DNA from: an uncultured Planctomycetaceae bacterium
GTDB lineage: Bacteria; Planctomycetota; Planctomycetia; Planctomycetales; Planctomycetaceae
Length of the DNA stretch: 35,865 nucleotides
Direction: 5' to 3'
NCBI GenBank assembly: GCA_913031625.1
Contig: CAJWGB010000028.1
Coordinates: forward strand, 1 to 35,865
The notes beneath the pieces were generated by a model. The model was not told the origin of the DNA. It saw only the letters and a list, made by a program, of their open reading frames with translations, and searched no databases. Made by a program: the position numbers and the translations under genes. Below are positions 6,894 to 15,713 of this stretch, piece by piece (the first letter of the stretch is position 1; each line of letters starts with the position of its first letter).

Positions 6894-8507
6894 ATGAGAT
6901 TCCGGTTGTACCCCACATTGCTGTCTGCGTTCATTCTTGTGAGTTCCGCAACGGTTACACAGGCCGATGGAATCACCGGCTCTGTCATAGACAGTTCAGG
7001 CAACCTTGTTGCCTGTCGACTCTATATCAGCAATACAGAGTCCGGCGAATGGTTCTATGCAACCAGTCTCGGCGGAACAGCCGTGACCTGTGAGAAGCAG
7101 AGTCGCAACCCGGGGAGTTTTGAAAAGCATACAGCGCTGACGGCTCACAGGTTCAAGTGTGAACTTCCGGCCGGAAAATACACGGTCCGCGCAGAGCGAG
7201 GAAAGCAGTACCTGCCGGCAGAAACGACTGTTGAGGTGCAGCAGGGCAGGGATGTTTCGGTTGAACTGCAGCTCCGGACGTTCATCGTGATGCAGGAACG
7301 TGGCTGGTATTCGGGCGACGGCCACATCCACCAGGATATCAACGATGTTCCAACGCTGATTCAGGCAGAGAATGTTAACGTTGGCCTGCCGCTTACGTAC
7401 TGGGTAAGGGACAGCAGTCAGATTCCCGCGAACGATGGCAGCATCTACCGTCCCCGTGCATCATGGGTGGATAACTCTCATCTCATTTACCCGGTGAATA
7501 CGGAATACGAGATCTTCAGCATCAACGGCAAGCCGCACACACAGGGAGCTGTTCTTGTACTAAATCACAGGAAGCCACTGACCAAACCAACACCCCCGGC
7601 GCGACCGATCGCGGAAGCCGCTCGCGAGCAGGGAGCATTGCTGGATCTCGAGAAACATTCGTGGAACTGGTCGCTGATGATCGTGCCCGTGATGAACGTG
7701 GATCTGTTTGAGTTGAGCAATAACCATCACTGGAAAACTGAGTTTGGACTCCCTCAGTGGACACTTGAAAACAGCCCTCGCGACTGGCCCGAGATCGAGA
7801 TTAACGATGCTGGTTTTACGGAGATGGGCTGGACGGAGTTTGGACTGCAGACGTATTACTCTCTCGTGAATTGCGGATTCCGACTGCGAGTCACCGCCGG
7901 AACAGCATTTGGAGTGCATCCTGTCCCGTTGGGGCACAGCCGGGTTTACGTTCATTGTGCGGACCGCTTTGACTTTAAAAACTGGATCCGGAATTTGAAT
8001 GCCGGACACAGTTTCGTCACAAATGGACCCCTGCTGGACGTCCGGTTCAATGGGGCACTACCTGGCGCACAGTGGAATCGATCGACACCAGAGAATCGTC
8101 TTCATATCACCGGTACGGTTGCTGGTCTGAATCCAGTGAAGTCAGTCCAGATTATTCGCAATGGTGAAATTGCAGCAGAACTGGATGTGCAGTCAGTCAA
8201 ACAGGAAGACGGGACATTTCGGGCGGAACTGGACACGACTGTTTCCGTCGAAGGAACTGGCTGGGTGGCTGTTCGTTGCTTTGAGGACCTGCCGCGGGAT
8301 AAGGTTTCTTTTGCTCACACGAATCCGGTTTACATTGATGTCCCGAATGCCCCTCTGCGACCTCGCAAGAAGCGTGTGCAGTTCTTTGTCCAGCGGATGG
8401 AGGAGGAGATCCAGCGCAACACAGGCATTCTGCCAGAAGATGCGGTCGATGAGTTTCGGTACGCGAAGAAAGTCTACGAGGACATTCTGGCGACGGCGCG
8501 CGATTAA
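6894..8507 (+). CDS. Secreted CehA/McbA-family metallohydrolase (PHP-like) with N-terminal beta domain
   Basis: ATG 6894 is preceded by AAGGG at good spacing; an in-frame GTG at 6885 is less likely. The 537-residue product begins with a signal peptide (about 1-24). Residues 26-130 look like a carboxypeptidase-regulatory/CarDB-type beta sandwich (GSVIDSSGN, LPAGKYTVRAERG). A metallohydrolase domain follows, starting with GDGHIHQD (His144 and His146), which matches the DxHxH entry motif of PHP enzymes. Further conserved features are an ALLDLEKHSWNW segment and ELSNNHHW. This pattern fits the CehA/McbA family, known from carbaryl hydrolase; planctomycete members are abundant and uncharacterised. 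The C-terminal part (about 380-530) is again beta-rich. Reaction and substrate are unknown. Confidence 0.75.
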   Translation: MRFRLYPTLLSAFILVSSATVTQADGITGSVIDSSGNLVACRLYISNTESGEWFYATSLGGTAVTCEKQSRNPGSFEKHTALTAHRFKCELPAGKYTVRAERGKQYLPAETTVEVQQGRDVSVELQLRTFIVMQERGWYSGDGHIHQDINDVPTLIQAENVNVGLPLTYWVRDSSQIPANDGSIYRPRASWVDNSHLIYPVNTEYEIFSINGKPHTQGAVLVLNHRKPLTKPTPPARPIAEAAREQGALLDLEKHSWNWSLMIVPVMNVDLFELSNNHHWKTEFGLPQWTLENSPRDWPEIEINDAGFTEMGWTEFGLQTYYSLVNCGFRLRVTAGTAFGVHPVPLGHSRVYVHCADRFDFKNWIRNLNAGHSFVTNGPLLDVRFNGALPGAQWNRSTPENRLHITGTVAGLNPVKSVQIIRNGEIAAELDVQSVKQEDGTFRAELDTTVSVEGTGWVAVRCFEDLPRDKVSFAHTNPVYIDVPNAPLRPRKKRVQFFVQRMEEEIQRNTGILPEDAVDEFRYAKKVYEDILATARD

Positions 8508-8826
8508 TCTCATACGGTGAGCCGTGGGTGTGAATCCACGGTCTGGCGGGTCACCAGGAATATCCGCACTCTGTGTCACACGGTGTATGACAGAGTTCGG
8601 ATTGTTCCCGCGCTTCAGCGTCTGATAGTCGACGTGCCACAGAAGGCGAGACCATCACCAGGGGACTCATGTTCCCCGCTCGCCTGGGCGCAGTTCCAGC
8701 TAACGGAGTCCGACCTTAGCCGGGGGCTAAGGCAACGAGGGCGCAGTCTAATTAATCCAGCGCGCGCAAAACGGTTAACCAGTCCGGATACTGGTTAACC
8801 GCTGACGAATTCAGATTTGCTGGCTG
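8508..8826. repeat. Intergenic cluster of four hairpins
   Basis: No gene is supported in this 319-base gap between convergent genes. Four inverted repeats are seen. (1) CCGTGG 8522-8527 pairs with CCACGG 8536-8541. (2) A nested hairpin has outer AGGCGAG 8644-8650 with CTCGCCT 8679-8685 and inner GGGGA 8661-8665 with TCCCC 8673-8677. (3) CCTTAGCC 8714-8721 pairs with GGCTAAGG 8725-8732 over GGG. (4) A 12-bp repeat lies at 8772-8801 (see the terminator entry). Hairpins 1 and 3 resemble short REP-like palindromes scattered between genes in planctomycetes (from memory). They could be dispersed repeats or parts of a structured RNA. Confidence 0.55.
8768..8801 (-). terminator. Rho-independent terminator of the YbjN-like gene
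   Basis: CGGTTAACCAGT (8772-8783) pairs perfectly over 12 bp with ACTGGTTAACCG (8790-8801), with a 6-base loop. Read on the minus strand, the stem runs straight into TTTT (8771-8768), and it lies 25 bases past the minus-strand stop codon. This is a good terminator for the leftward gene and may also stop rightward transcripts. Confidence 0.7.
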
Positions 8827-9456
8827 CTACTGGATTTTTCGTTCACCAAACTTGGAGGCCTTCTCAGAGGTCTGTGTCCGGTTACCAAGTGTTGGGTTGG
8901 GAACATTGTCCTGTGCGACCGGCTGCGAGTTCTGAGGTGCCCACTTGGCAACTGACCAGTTGGGATACTCATCGGCAACGCTGACAGCAAGGTCCTGGAG
9001 TACGGTTGTCATCGATTGTGAGGACAGTCCCTTGTTCTTGACGACACGTTGCAGAACGAAGCGTCGGTTGGCGGGGATGTAGGCAAAGAACTTGCCGTTC
9101 CCCATTCGGTCATTAGCTGCCAGCAATCGCAGCAGAGCAAGTTGAGGGACCTGACTGGATTTCTCCGGGATCTCGTCCAGCCATGCCATGACCCAGACGG
9201 ATTCTCCGTTTCGGCTCAGCACGGCAGACATGCTGAACTTCCACTCTTCCCCTCGGACACTTGTCTTGAAGGCGAAGTCGTAGCGTTTGTCAGTCTTTTG
9301 AGGCTTCAGGCCGATGGATTTCAGCGTGTCACCGAGAGACTGCTCATTGAGCGTCCCATCAGTAACAGACGCAGGTGCAGGTGCAGTTTGTGTTTGCTGA
9401 GCGTTCGTCGCACTGAGCAGCAACGCGGGCAGCAAAAAAGTACAGATGGATTTCAT
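8827..9456 (-). CDS. Secreted YbjN-like protein
   Basis: The product has 209 residues with a clear signal peptide (about 1-19, SATNA-QQ). Residues 35-165 look like a YbjN/type III chaperone-like alpha-beta fold: a helix (SLGDTLKSIGLKP), then strands typified by YDFAFKTSV and WKFSMSAVLSRNGESVWVMAWL, then helices. The tail after 165 is Gln/Asn/Pro-rich and probably disordered. YbjN-type proteins are usually cytoplasmic sensory regulators, so an exported version is somewhat unusual; the family assignment is tentative. ATG 9456 is preceded by a near-perfect AGGAGGA site, which fixes the start and suggests efficient translation. A strong terminator follows. Confidence 0.6.
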   Translation of the reverse strand: MKSICTFLLPALLLSATNAQQTQTAPAPASVTDGTLNEQSLGDTLKSIGLKPQKTDKRYDFAFKTSVRGEEWKFSMSAVLSRNGESVWVMAWLDEIPEKSSQVPQLALLRLLAANDRMGNGKFFAYIPANRRFVLQRVVKNKGLSSQSMTTVLQDLAVSVADEYPNWSVAKWAPQNSQPVAQDNVPNPTLGNRTQTSEKASKFGERKIQ

Positions 9457-9543
9457 GACGGTTCCTCCTGAGTTCGTCGTGGATACGTTGAGGCAGAAAC
9501 CCGTGAAATCATCTGGTCAGCGGCAGCATGTGCCGGTGTCTGA

Positions 9544-10158
9544 TCAGAAGAGTGCCTTGAGGCTGATCTGTGACCAGGTTTCAAACTCCTCAGATTCGCG
9601 CACAAGTTGTTCCGGTGGCGCGAATCCTGCGTCTATCATCGACTTTTCGCGTGGGGCAACTTTGGGGGAGTCCAGGTCAAATATGTGAACGATGCCCAAA
9701 TGGACGCGACCGACCTCCGTTTCGTCGTCGTTGATGAGGCCCACGCAGCTTTCCTGCCAGCCCGCTGTCAGTTCAACTTCTTCTTCGATCTCGCGTTTCA
9801 TGCCTTCGGAGTAGGGAGAACCTTCACCATTCAGGTCCAGCGTTGAAACGTGGCCACCGACACCAACCGAGCGTTTGGCGTGAAGCCGGGCTTCGCCCTG
9901 ATCGTTGCCACGGCGATAGCTGAAGACTTCTCCGTTGCATCGAAAAATGCAGTATGGGATCAGCTGTTTGAAGGAAGGGTCCTGCTCCATCGCGTCACGA
10001 GGTCGATAGCTGGCGTGAATCGGATCGAGGATCACATCGAGGTACTTCTGAGTGTCACCACAGAAGCCCTGAAAGTGCCCGATCTCATGGAACACTTCCG
10101 TCGGGATAACGAGTACGTGTTCAACAGGGACTTCAGCAGCCTTTGCCGTATCGCTCAT
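9544..10158 (-). CDS. NUDIX-type phosphohydrolase
   Basis: The 204-residue cytoplasmic protein has a NUDIX-like centre: REIEEEVEL (about residues 125-133) matches the RE-U-x-EE core that binds the metal-pyrophosphate. The upstream Gly and Glu of the 23-residue NUDIX box are not at their standard spacing, because a stretch rich in Gly, Ser and Asn takes their place. The preceding GGHVSTLD segment fits the usual GGxx strand before the box. It resembles the predicted MutT-type phosphoesterase group (COG4112-like, from memory). The substrate, a nucleoside diphosphate derivative by family, is not identifiable. The start has AAGGAG at ideal spacing and is 29 bases downstream of trpC, so the two are likely co-transcribed. 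Confidence 0.75.
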   Translation of the reverse strand: MSDTAKAAEVPVEHVLVIPTEVFHEIGHFQGFCGDTQKYLDVILDPIHASYRPRDAMEQDPSFKQLIPYCIFRCNGEVFSYRRGNDQGEARLHAKRSVGVGGHVSTLDLNGEGSPYSEGMKREIEEEVELTAGWQESCVGLINDDETEVGRVHLGIVHIFDLDSPKVAPREKSMIDAGFAPPEQLVRESEEFETWSQISLKALF

Positions 10159-10187
10159 TGTGTGCTCCTTCGAAAGAAGATCCGTAA

Positions 10188-10976
10188 TCAGTTGCCGGTG
10201 CCCATCAGGTCGTGCACTGCTTTGCCAATGTCCGTTTGCCGCATGAGAGATTCTCCAACGAGAACGCCGCCGGCTCCGGCTTCCCGAAGTCGTACGATAT
10301 CGTCATGAGTTCGGATGCCTGACTCACTGACCAGCAGGACGTCGGAGGGTATCTGCTCCAACAGATGGAATGTATGTTCCAGTGTTGTCTGGAAGTTTCG
10401 CAGGTCTCGGTTGTTGATGCCAACCAGCTTCGCCCCCGTAGCCAGAACGCGAGGCAGATTTTGCGGCTCATAGAGTTCAATGAGCGTTTCCATCCCGAGG
10501 GAATGCGCGAATTGATAGAGGTCGTTCAGTTGCTCATTGTTGAGGCATTCCGCAATCAGCAGCACACAATCCGCTCCAGCGGCACGTGCTTCAAGAATCT
10601 GATAGCGGTCGATGATGAACTCTTTTCGCATCACCGGGATGTCGACAGCCGCGCGGATGGCTCTCAGAAAGTCAAGATGCCCCTGAAAGTACTTTTCATC
10701 CGTCAGAACGCTCAGGCAGTGAGCTCCGCTCTGCTGATATTGCTGCGCGATCGCTACCGGCTCAAAGTCCTCCCGAATGATTCCAGCGGACGGCGAGGCT
10801 TTCTTGACTTCAGCGATCAGGCCTGGCCGAGGGTCTGCTGCCAACGCTGACCGAAAGCATCGGACTGGGGGAGCATTCGAAATCTGAGACTCGAGCACTT
10901 CGACAGTGACACGCGCCCTTGCGGCCTTAACTTCCGTTTGCTTGTGAGCAACAATTTCGTCGAGGACGGTGGCCAA
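10188..10976 (-). CDS. trpC: Indole-3-glycerol phosphate synthase (TrpC)
   Basis: The 262-residue product catalyses ring closure and decarboxylation of CdRP to indole-3-glycerol phosphate in tryptophan synthesis; it is a cytoplasmic TIM barrel. Family hallmarks are the N-terminal [11 protein letters not shown], the [10 protein letters not shown] strand with catalytic Lys, [34 protein letters not shown] and VSESGI. The length is normal for the family. The start is TTG (10976), since no ATG or GTG is in frame upstream and the family begins at exactly this point. No other trp gene lies in the window, so tryptophan genes are dispersed, as is usual in planctomycetes. A NUDIX gene follows 29 bases downstream. 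Confidence 0.95.
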   Translation of the reverse strand: MATVLDEIVAHKQTEVKAARARVTVEVLESQISNAPPVRCFRSALAADPRPGLIAEVKKASPSAGIIREDFEPVAIAQQYQQSGAHCLSVLTDEKYFQGHLDFLRAIRAAVDIPVMRKEFIIDRYQILEARAAGADCVLLIAECLNNEQLNDLYQFAHSLGMETLIELYEPQNLPRVLATGAKLVGINNRDLRNFQTTLEHTFHLLEQIPSDVLLVSESGIRTHDDIVRLREAGAGGVLVGESLMRQTDIGKAVHDLMGTGN

Positions 10977-11090
10977 TGGGTTTTCCAGGGATCCGGAGGG
11001 ACTGAAGGTTTGTGTTTGCGTCAGTGGGCGGCGATCATATCCGCACGGTTGATCAAGACAACCAGCCTTCGCTCATCCAGACAGATTTTC

Positions 11091-12335
11091 ATGCCCCTGC
11101 TCCTCCTTCAGGCCAACCAGGCACTTCCGGAAGTCACCGTCGGTGGCGTCGTGGCAACGTTGATTCTGCTGGGAACCTGTCTGGTCAGCGTGGGGATGAT
11201 TCTTGTCTGGATCAGTCGAATCAATCAGGACGGCCACGCATTGCCGCTTGCGAAGCGGGAAGCGTTAACAGTTGGTCCCGGGCTGCTCATGGCTGCACTG
11301 ATCGTTGCCGCCGCGATGGCCGCACTGGTTCTGGTGCCTGATCCGCCGGACGCAGCAAATGCCAAAGTCGCTAATGCGGCCAATGCGGCGGCGGCCGGAC
11401 CGGGAGAGTTGGTGGAACGTCCGAAAGACGAATCAGCCGATGTCGAATCAACTGATGTCGAATCAACTGATGCGGCATCCCGGGAATCTGCGGAGGGCAG
11501 CGACGAAGGCACAGCGGCGGAGGATGAAGCGGCGGCAGGCGCGAAGAAAGCGAATGCGTTATCGTCGCGCCAGAAGTTCATTCAAATGTTCCTCGCGAAT
11601 CTGATGGTCAGTCTGATGATTGGCGGTGGTTTCGGATTGGCGGTCTGGATTGGACAGCGAGGACGTAGTCGCGCGTTTCGAGGTGAGGATGCCAACCAGC
11701 AGCGACAGGAAGAATCGGATCGCAGGGGGTGGGATGAACCTGGCCGCGGAGAGGACTCACCGGCGATCAGTCATCGCCCGTTTGGCCATGGTGGGCCACA
11801 GGACCCGATCTTCGATGCGGATTCCTATCCTGTGCCATCGGCCCACAACGAAGATGATCCCGATCCGCCGGGAGAGGTGGCTCCCTGGGAATTCGTTCCG
11901 GAATTCAGATTTGCCGCCGAGACGTTTTTGGCCGCGTATGTGCCAACTGTGATTCTCAAAGTGCTGCTGGCATACATGCTGCCGGAGTCAAAGTCTCATC
12001 CGTTTCTTGAAATGATTCGCGACGGAATTGACCCGGTGATGATCCTCGGTCTCGGATTCATGGCCGTTATCGTCGCACCGCTCACCGAAGAATTGCTCTA
12101 TCGGGTGACAATTTTTGGTGGTCTCGCGCAACAGCGCATGCACATGGTCGGAATGATTGTCTCATCAGTCATCTTTGCCTTTGCTCACGGATTTCCTGAC
12201 AGCATCGCCCTGTTGCCATTGGCATTCGTACTTGCCTACACCTACAGTCGCCGCCGCAGTTATCGGACAGTTGTCCTTGTGCATTTTCTTTTCAATCTGT
12301 TCAACATGGTGTTGGCCGTCCTTCCCATGCTCTGA
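11091..12335 (+). CDS. CPBP-family (CAAX-protease-like) intramembrane metalloprotease
   Basis: Starting at ATG 11091 gives 414 residues and avoids an unlikely 51-residue extension overlapping the trpC start region; the ribosome site is weak. Two N-terminal membrane helices (about 12-40 and 60-82) precede an Ala-rich and Glu/Asp-rich disordered stretch with a twice-repeated DVEST motif. A further helix and a charged cytoplasmic linker lead to the C-terminal CPBP domain, with EELLYR (Glu333, Glu334, Arg338), FAFAHGF and HFLFN, the three metal and catalytic motifs of the Abi/Rce1-like family (PF02517). Members cleave membrane or prenylated substrates, and many have unknown targets. It is divergent from trpC and 21 bases upstream of the sulfatase gene. 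Confidence 0.85.
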   Translation: MPLLLLQANQALPEVTVGGVVATLILLGTCLVSVGMILVWISRINQDGHALPLAKREALTVGPGLLMAALIVAAAMAALVLVPDPPDAANAKVANAANAAAAGPGELVERPKDESADVESTDVESTDAASRESAEGSDEGTAAEDEAAAGAKKANALSSRQKFIQMFLANLMVSLMIGGGFGLAVWIGQRGRSRAFRGEDANQQRQEESDRRGWDEPGRGEDSPAISHRPFGHGGPQDPIFDADSYPVPSAHNEDDPDPPGEVAPWEFVPEFRFAAETFLAAYVPTVILKVLLAYMLPESKSHPFLEMIRDGIDPVMILGLGFMAVIVAPLTEELLYRVTIFGGLAQQRMHMVGMIVSSVIFAFAHGFPDSIALLPLAFVLAYTYSRRRSYRTVVLVHFLFNLFNMVLAVLPML

Positions 12336-12356
12336 CGTTCTGGTGCATTGATTTCC

Positions 12357-13979
12357 ATGCGTATTTCCCGAATTCTCTCTGCCGCATTCCTGATTGCTTC
12401 GACAGGGCCTGTGTTTTCGCAGGATCAATCAACCGAAATTCAGCGGCCCAATGTTTTGCTGATGATGGTTGACGATCTTGGCTATTCGGATTTTGGCTGT
12501 TACGGCAGCGAAATTGAGACGCCAAACATCGATGGGCTGGCAAAGGGCGGGCTGCGAATGAGTCAGTTCTATAACACGGCCAAGTGTCATTCGTCGCGTA
12601 TCTGTCTGCTGACAGGCAAGTACACCTTTCAGGCCGGTAACAACGCAATGGACAAAGCGTTAACGGTGGCGGAGGTCATGCAGCACAACGGCTATTTTAC
12701 TGCCATGACCGGGAAATGGCATCTTAATAAGGAGCCGACGGACCGTGGCTTTCAGAGGTACTTCGGTCACCTGTCGGGAGCCACGAATTTCTTCACTGGC
12801 GACGATACGTTTCGACTGAATGGAGAGAAGTGGTCGGGGTTCGACGATGACTTCTATACAACCGACGCGAACGTTGACTATGCCATCCAGTTTATCGACG
12901 AAGCGCTTAAGGAAAAGAAACCCTTCTTCCAATACATTGCATTTAACGCCCCCCACTATCCTCTCCAGGCAAAAGAGCAGGATGTGAAAAAGTACAAGGG
13001 TCGGTATGCCCCAGGCTGGGACAAGGTTCGTCGAGCACGGTATCAGCGTCAAATCGAGATGAGTCTGATTAACGACAAACACGCATTGAGTCCTCGCCCG
13101 GACTACATTCCCGCATGGGAAGAGCTGACGCCTGAAGAACGGGCATGGGAAGAGTCGAGGATGGAAGTCTTTGCTGCGATGGTCGACTGTGTCGATCAGA
13201 ACGTTGGTCGCCTCGTCAGTTATCTGAAAAAACGCGGCGCCTATGAAAATACGCTGATTCTGCTTTGTTCTGATAATGGAGCCTGCCCGTTCGAACGAAC
13301 GCGGGGGAAAGAGCTGAAGCCATGGGATCCGAAATCTTACTGGTGCTACGATGTGGGCTGGGCGCACGTCGGTAACACTCCGTTTCGCTGGTATAAACAG
13401 AATCAACACGAAGGCGGGATTTCGTCACCACTGATTGCTCACTGGCCGCAGGGACTGACTGCTGAAAAGGGTTCGGTCAGCCACCAGCCAGGACACCTGA
13501 TTGATCTGCTGGCAACCTGCATGGACGCAACCGGAGCTGAGTATCCCCGGGAATTCAACGGGCAGGTGACGTCTCCGATTCAGGGGCGATCTCTGCTGCC
13601 GTTACTGCAGGGGAAAGAAAGAGAGGGGCATGACTGGTTGTATTTTCAGTTCAGCAACAATCGTGCAATTCGTCAGAGAGACTGGAAAGCAGTCTCGGCT
13701 CGTGGCGGCCGCTGGGAACTATATGACCTTGCCAATGACCGCAGTGAGCTTCACGATCTCGCCAGCAAACAGCCACAGAAGCTGGAAGAGATGAAGGCGC
13801 TCTGGCATCGCGTTGCGAAGGATGTTGACCAGGCCCCGAAGAATCACCGTAAGCCAGCCGGGAAGTCTCTCCAGACGTTTTCGCCGGGACAGATGACCAA
13901 ACGTGCGGCGGGGCCAAAACCGACAGGCAGCGAAAAGAAGTCATCTGGTCAGAGCAAATCGAAGAAAAAGAAGCCCTGA
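12357..13979 (+). CDS. Secreted sulfatase (arylsulfatase type)
   Basis: ATG 12357 gives 540 residues with a signal peptide (about 1-21); an in-frame TTG (12348) three codons earlier is less likely. The alkaline phosphatase-like sulfatase domain has the metal ligands MVDDLGY (Asp39, Asp40), the formylglycine site C-H-S-S-R (Cys77 to Arg81) followed by LLTGKY, GKWHL (Lys120, His122), CSDNGA and the late HEGGISSPLI. The central residue of the formylglycine motif is Ser rather than the usual Pro or Ala. The Lys/Ser/Gly-rich C-terminal tail looks disordered. Family members hydrolyse sulfate esters, often of algal or animal polysaccharides; substrate not predictable. The gene lies 21 bases after the CPBP protease gene, so co-transcription is possible. 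An activating enzyme is not in the window. Confidence 0.92.
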   Translation: MRISRILSAAFLIASTGPVFSQDQSTEIQRPNVLLMMVDDLGYSDFGCYGSEIETPNIDGLAKGGLRMSQFYNTAKCHSSRICLLTGKYTFQAGNNAMDKALTVAEVMQHNGYFTAMTGKWHLNKEPTDRGFQRYFGHLSGATNFFTGDDTFRLNGEKWSGFDDDFYTTDANVDYAIQFIDEALKEKKPFFQYIAFNAPHYPLQAKEQDVKKYKGRYAPGWDKVRRARYQRQIEMSLINDKHALSPRPDYIPAWEELTPEERAWEESRMEVFAAMVDCVDQNVGRLVSYLKKRGAYENTLILLCSDNGACPFERTRGKELKPWDPKSYWCYDVGWAHVGNTPFRWYKQNQHEGGISSPLIAHWPQGLTAEKGSVSHQPGHLIDLLATCMDATGAEYPREFNGQVTSPIQGRSLLPLLQGKEREGHDWLYFQFSNNRAIRQRDWKAVSARGGRWELYDLANDRSELHDLASKQPQKLEEMKALWHRVAKDVDQAPKNHRKPAGKSLQTFSPGQMTKRAAGPKPTGSEKKSSGQSKSKKKKP

Positions 13980-14292
13980 TCTGTCACCAGGCACTCAGCG
14001 CGTGAGGCTCGTCCAGCACGCTGGGGATTCTGCGAATCCCACTCGTCGAATTGCGGGCTGTGTTGGAACGAATTCATCCGACCAGTTGCGCGGCCACTCG
14101 GATTGGCTTTCCGATACGGTCTGATGTTCCGGTTCTGCCGGGGAGTATGGACTTCGCCAGAAGTCCCATTGGTCGAGATAGCATCACTACTTTCAGTCTG
14201 GCACGATACACCGACCCTCAGAGCCGACTTCCGGGTTCAATTCTCAACGGGCCCGTTCTTACCAGTCCTGTTCATCCTTCGGAGTTGCTATC
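13980..14292 (+). other. Intergenic region with one hairpin
   Basis: No gene is supported. GGGATTC (14024-14030) pairs exactly with GAATCCC (14034-14040) over a 3-base loop, 44 bases after the sulfatase stop; no T run follows, so it is only a possible terminator. The remainder should contain the promoter of the DUF3500 gene, but I see no clear -35/-10 pair. Confidence 0.4.
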
Positions 14293-15447
14293 GTGACTGT
14301 CCGCATTGCCACTGTTCTTCTGTTTTCTGTCCTGTTTGCAGATCACACCTCTGCTCAGCGCCGGCGCGGTAGTGGAGCGGAGTCCCTCAAGCAGCCGTTC
14401 CGTGGCATCGTCGCAGGGGGCAAGGTCGAAGAAGGGCTGTTTGAGATCAGGAGCACCGGTGTCTCGACAAAGCCGGTTGTTGAAGCGGCAAAGAAGTTTC
14501 TGACGAAGCTGTCTGACGACCAGGCCCTCAAGACGATGTTTCCGATTGATCACATCGAGTGGCGGAGCTGGGACAATCGTCATTTCTACAAGCGTCGGGG
14601 TGTTGGCTTCGATGAAATGAATGAGGAGCAGCGTGAGTTGGCATTTGGGCTGCTCAAGGCGAGCCTGAGCGCGAAGGGCCTGAAGAAGTCCCAGGACATC
14701 ATGAAGTTGAATGGTACGCTGGCTGAACTCGCCAACAACTTCGACGAATACGGTGAATGGCTGTATTGGATCACCATTATGGGAGAGCCTTCTGATTCGA
14801 AGCCGTGGGGCTGGCAGATTGACGGACATCACCTGATTATCAATTTCTTCGTGTTGGGCGATCAGGTTGTTATGTCTCCGGTGTTTGTCGGCAGTGAGCC
14901 TGTTCATGCCACCAGCGGTAAGTTCAAGGGGACGATCGTGATGCAGGAAGAGCAGGAGCACGGTCTGCGTCTGATCCAGTCGCTTGATTCTGCTCAGCAA
15001 GGCAAAGCGATCCTGTCGGCTGTCAAGAACGGCAATAACGCCCTGACTCAGGCATACAAAGACAACGTAGACCTGGACTATGCGGGAATCCCTGGTTCAG
15101 AGCTGAATAAAAAGCAGCAGGCTCTGCTGCTGACAGTGGTGGAAGAATTCGTCGGGACTATGCGGGACGAGCATGCCAGGGTGAAAATGGATGAGGTGAA
15201 GAAACATCTCGACCACACGTACTTCTCATGGATTGGGGACACGAAGGCTGACAGTGTGTTTTACTACCGTGTTCACAGTCCGGTCGTGCTGATCGAATTT
15301 GATCATCAGCGACGAGTGGCCCCGTTTCGGTCACCGATGCCGACACGCGAGCACGTCCATGCCATGTTGCGAACTCCGAATGGCAACGATTACGGAAAAG
15401 ACCTGCTCCGTCAGCATTACGAGAAGCACCACGCGAACAAAGAGTAG
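14293..15447 (+). CDS. Secreted DUF3500 protein
   Basis: The 384-residue product starts at GTG 14293, with CGGAG about 9 bases upstream, and has a signal peptide (about 1-21, ending TSA-Q). The body matches DUF3500 by several landmarks: WGWQIDGHHLIINFF, the TPVFVG-like segment MSPVFVGSEP, and the late DSVFYYRVHSPVVLIEFDHQ. The HxxxNF and late HxP/EFDHQ elements with many His residues suggest a metal or haem site, but no function is established for the family. Members occur in planctomycetes, bacteroidetes and fungi, often as exported proteins. The gene appears monocistronic, with its own upstream gap and a hairpin downstream. Confidence 0.85.
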   Translation: MTVRIATVLLFSVLFADHTSAQRRRGSGAESLKQPFRGIVAGGKVEEGLFEIRSTGVSTKPVVEAAKKFLTKLSDDQALKTMFPIDHIEWRSWDNRHFYKRRGVGFDEMNEEQRELAFGLLKASLSAKGLKKSQDIMKLNGTLAELANNFDEYGEWLYWITIMGEPSDSKPWGWQIDGHHLIINFFVLGDQVVMSPVFVGSEPVHATSGKFKGTIVMQEEQEHGLRLIQSLDSAQQGKAILSAVKNGNNALTQAYKDNVDLDYAGIPGSELNKKQQALLLTVVEEFVGTMRDEHARVKMDEVKKHLDHTYFSWIGDTKADSVFYYRVHSPVVLIEFDHQRRVAPFRSPMPTREHVHAMLRTPNGNDYGKDLLRQHYEKHHANKE

Positions 15448-15473
15448 CCGGTCAGAGACGCAGGGTTCTTCGT

Positions 15474-15492
15474 CGCGTGGAAGACACGCGTT
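15474..15492 (+). terminator. Hairpin after the DUF3500 gene
   Basis: CGCGTG (15474-15479) pairs with CACGCG (15485-15490) over GAAGA, followed by TT only, 26 bases after the stop. A second hairpin of the short palindrome type, CGCAGG (15514-15519) with CCTGCG (15525-15530), follows. Either could terminate the DUF3500 transcript. Confidence 0.4.
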
Positions 15493-15713
15493 CTCCATTC
15501 GCGTCGTATAAGCCGCAGGCTCAACCTGCGCTGCCTGACCGTCCCTGTATCTGATTGCGGCGATCGGCAAAAGCAGAACGGCTGTCTCAGAATGCGGCAG
15601 AAACTGCGCGCCTCAGGTTCACTATCGGCAGATGTCTGACGATGTCCCGGATGATGAAGGAATTCATCGTTGACGGATTTCTAAGAGGGGAAGCCATCAA
15701 AGGAACGGAGAAC

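Noticed and set aside
8518-8546. Group II intron domain V-like sequence (GAGCCGT...)
   Set aside because: The first bases recall domain V, but the loop and lower stem do not match and there is no reverse transcriptase or other intron domain nearby.
8517-8798. 93-codon plus-strand frame through the hairpin cluster
   Set aside because: It crosses the palindromes and the terminator stem of the minus-strand gene; no ribosome site or homology.
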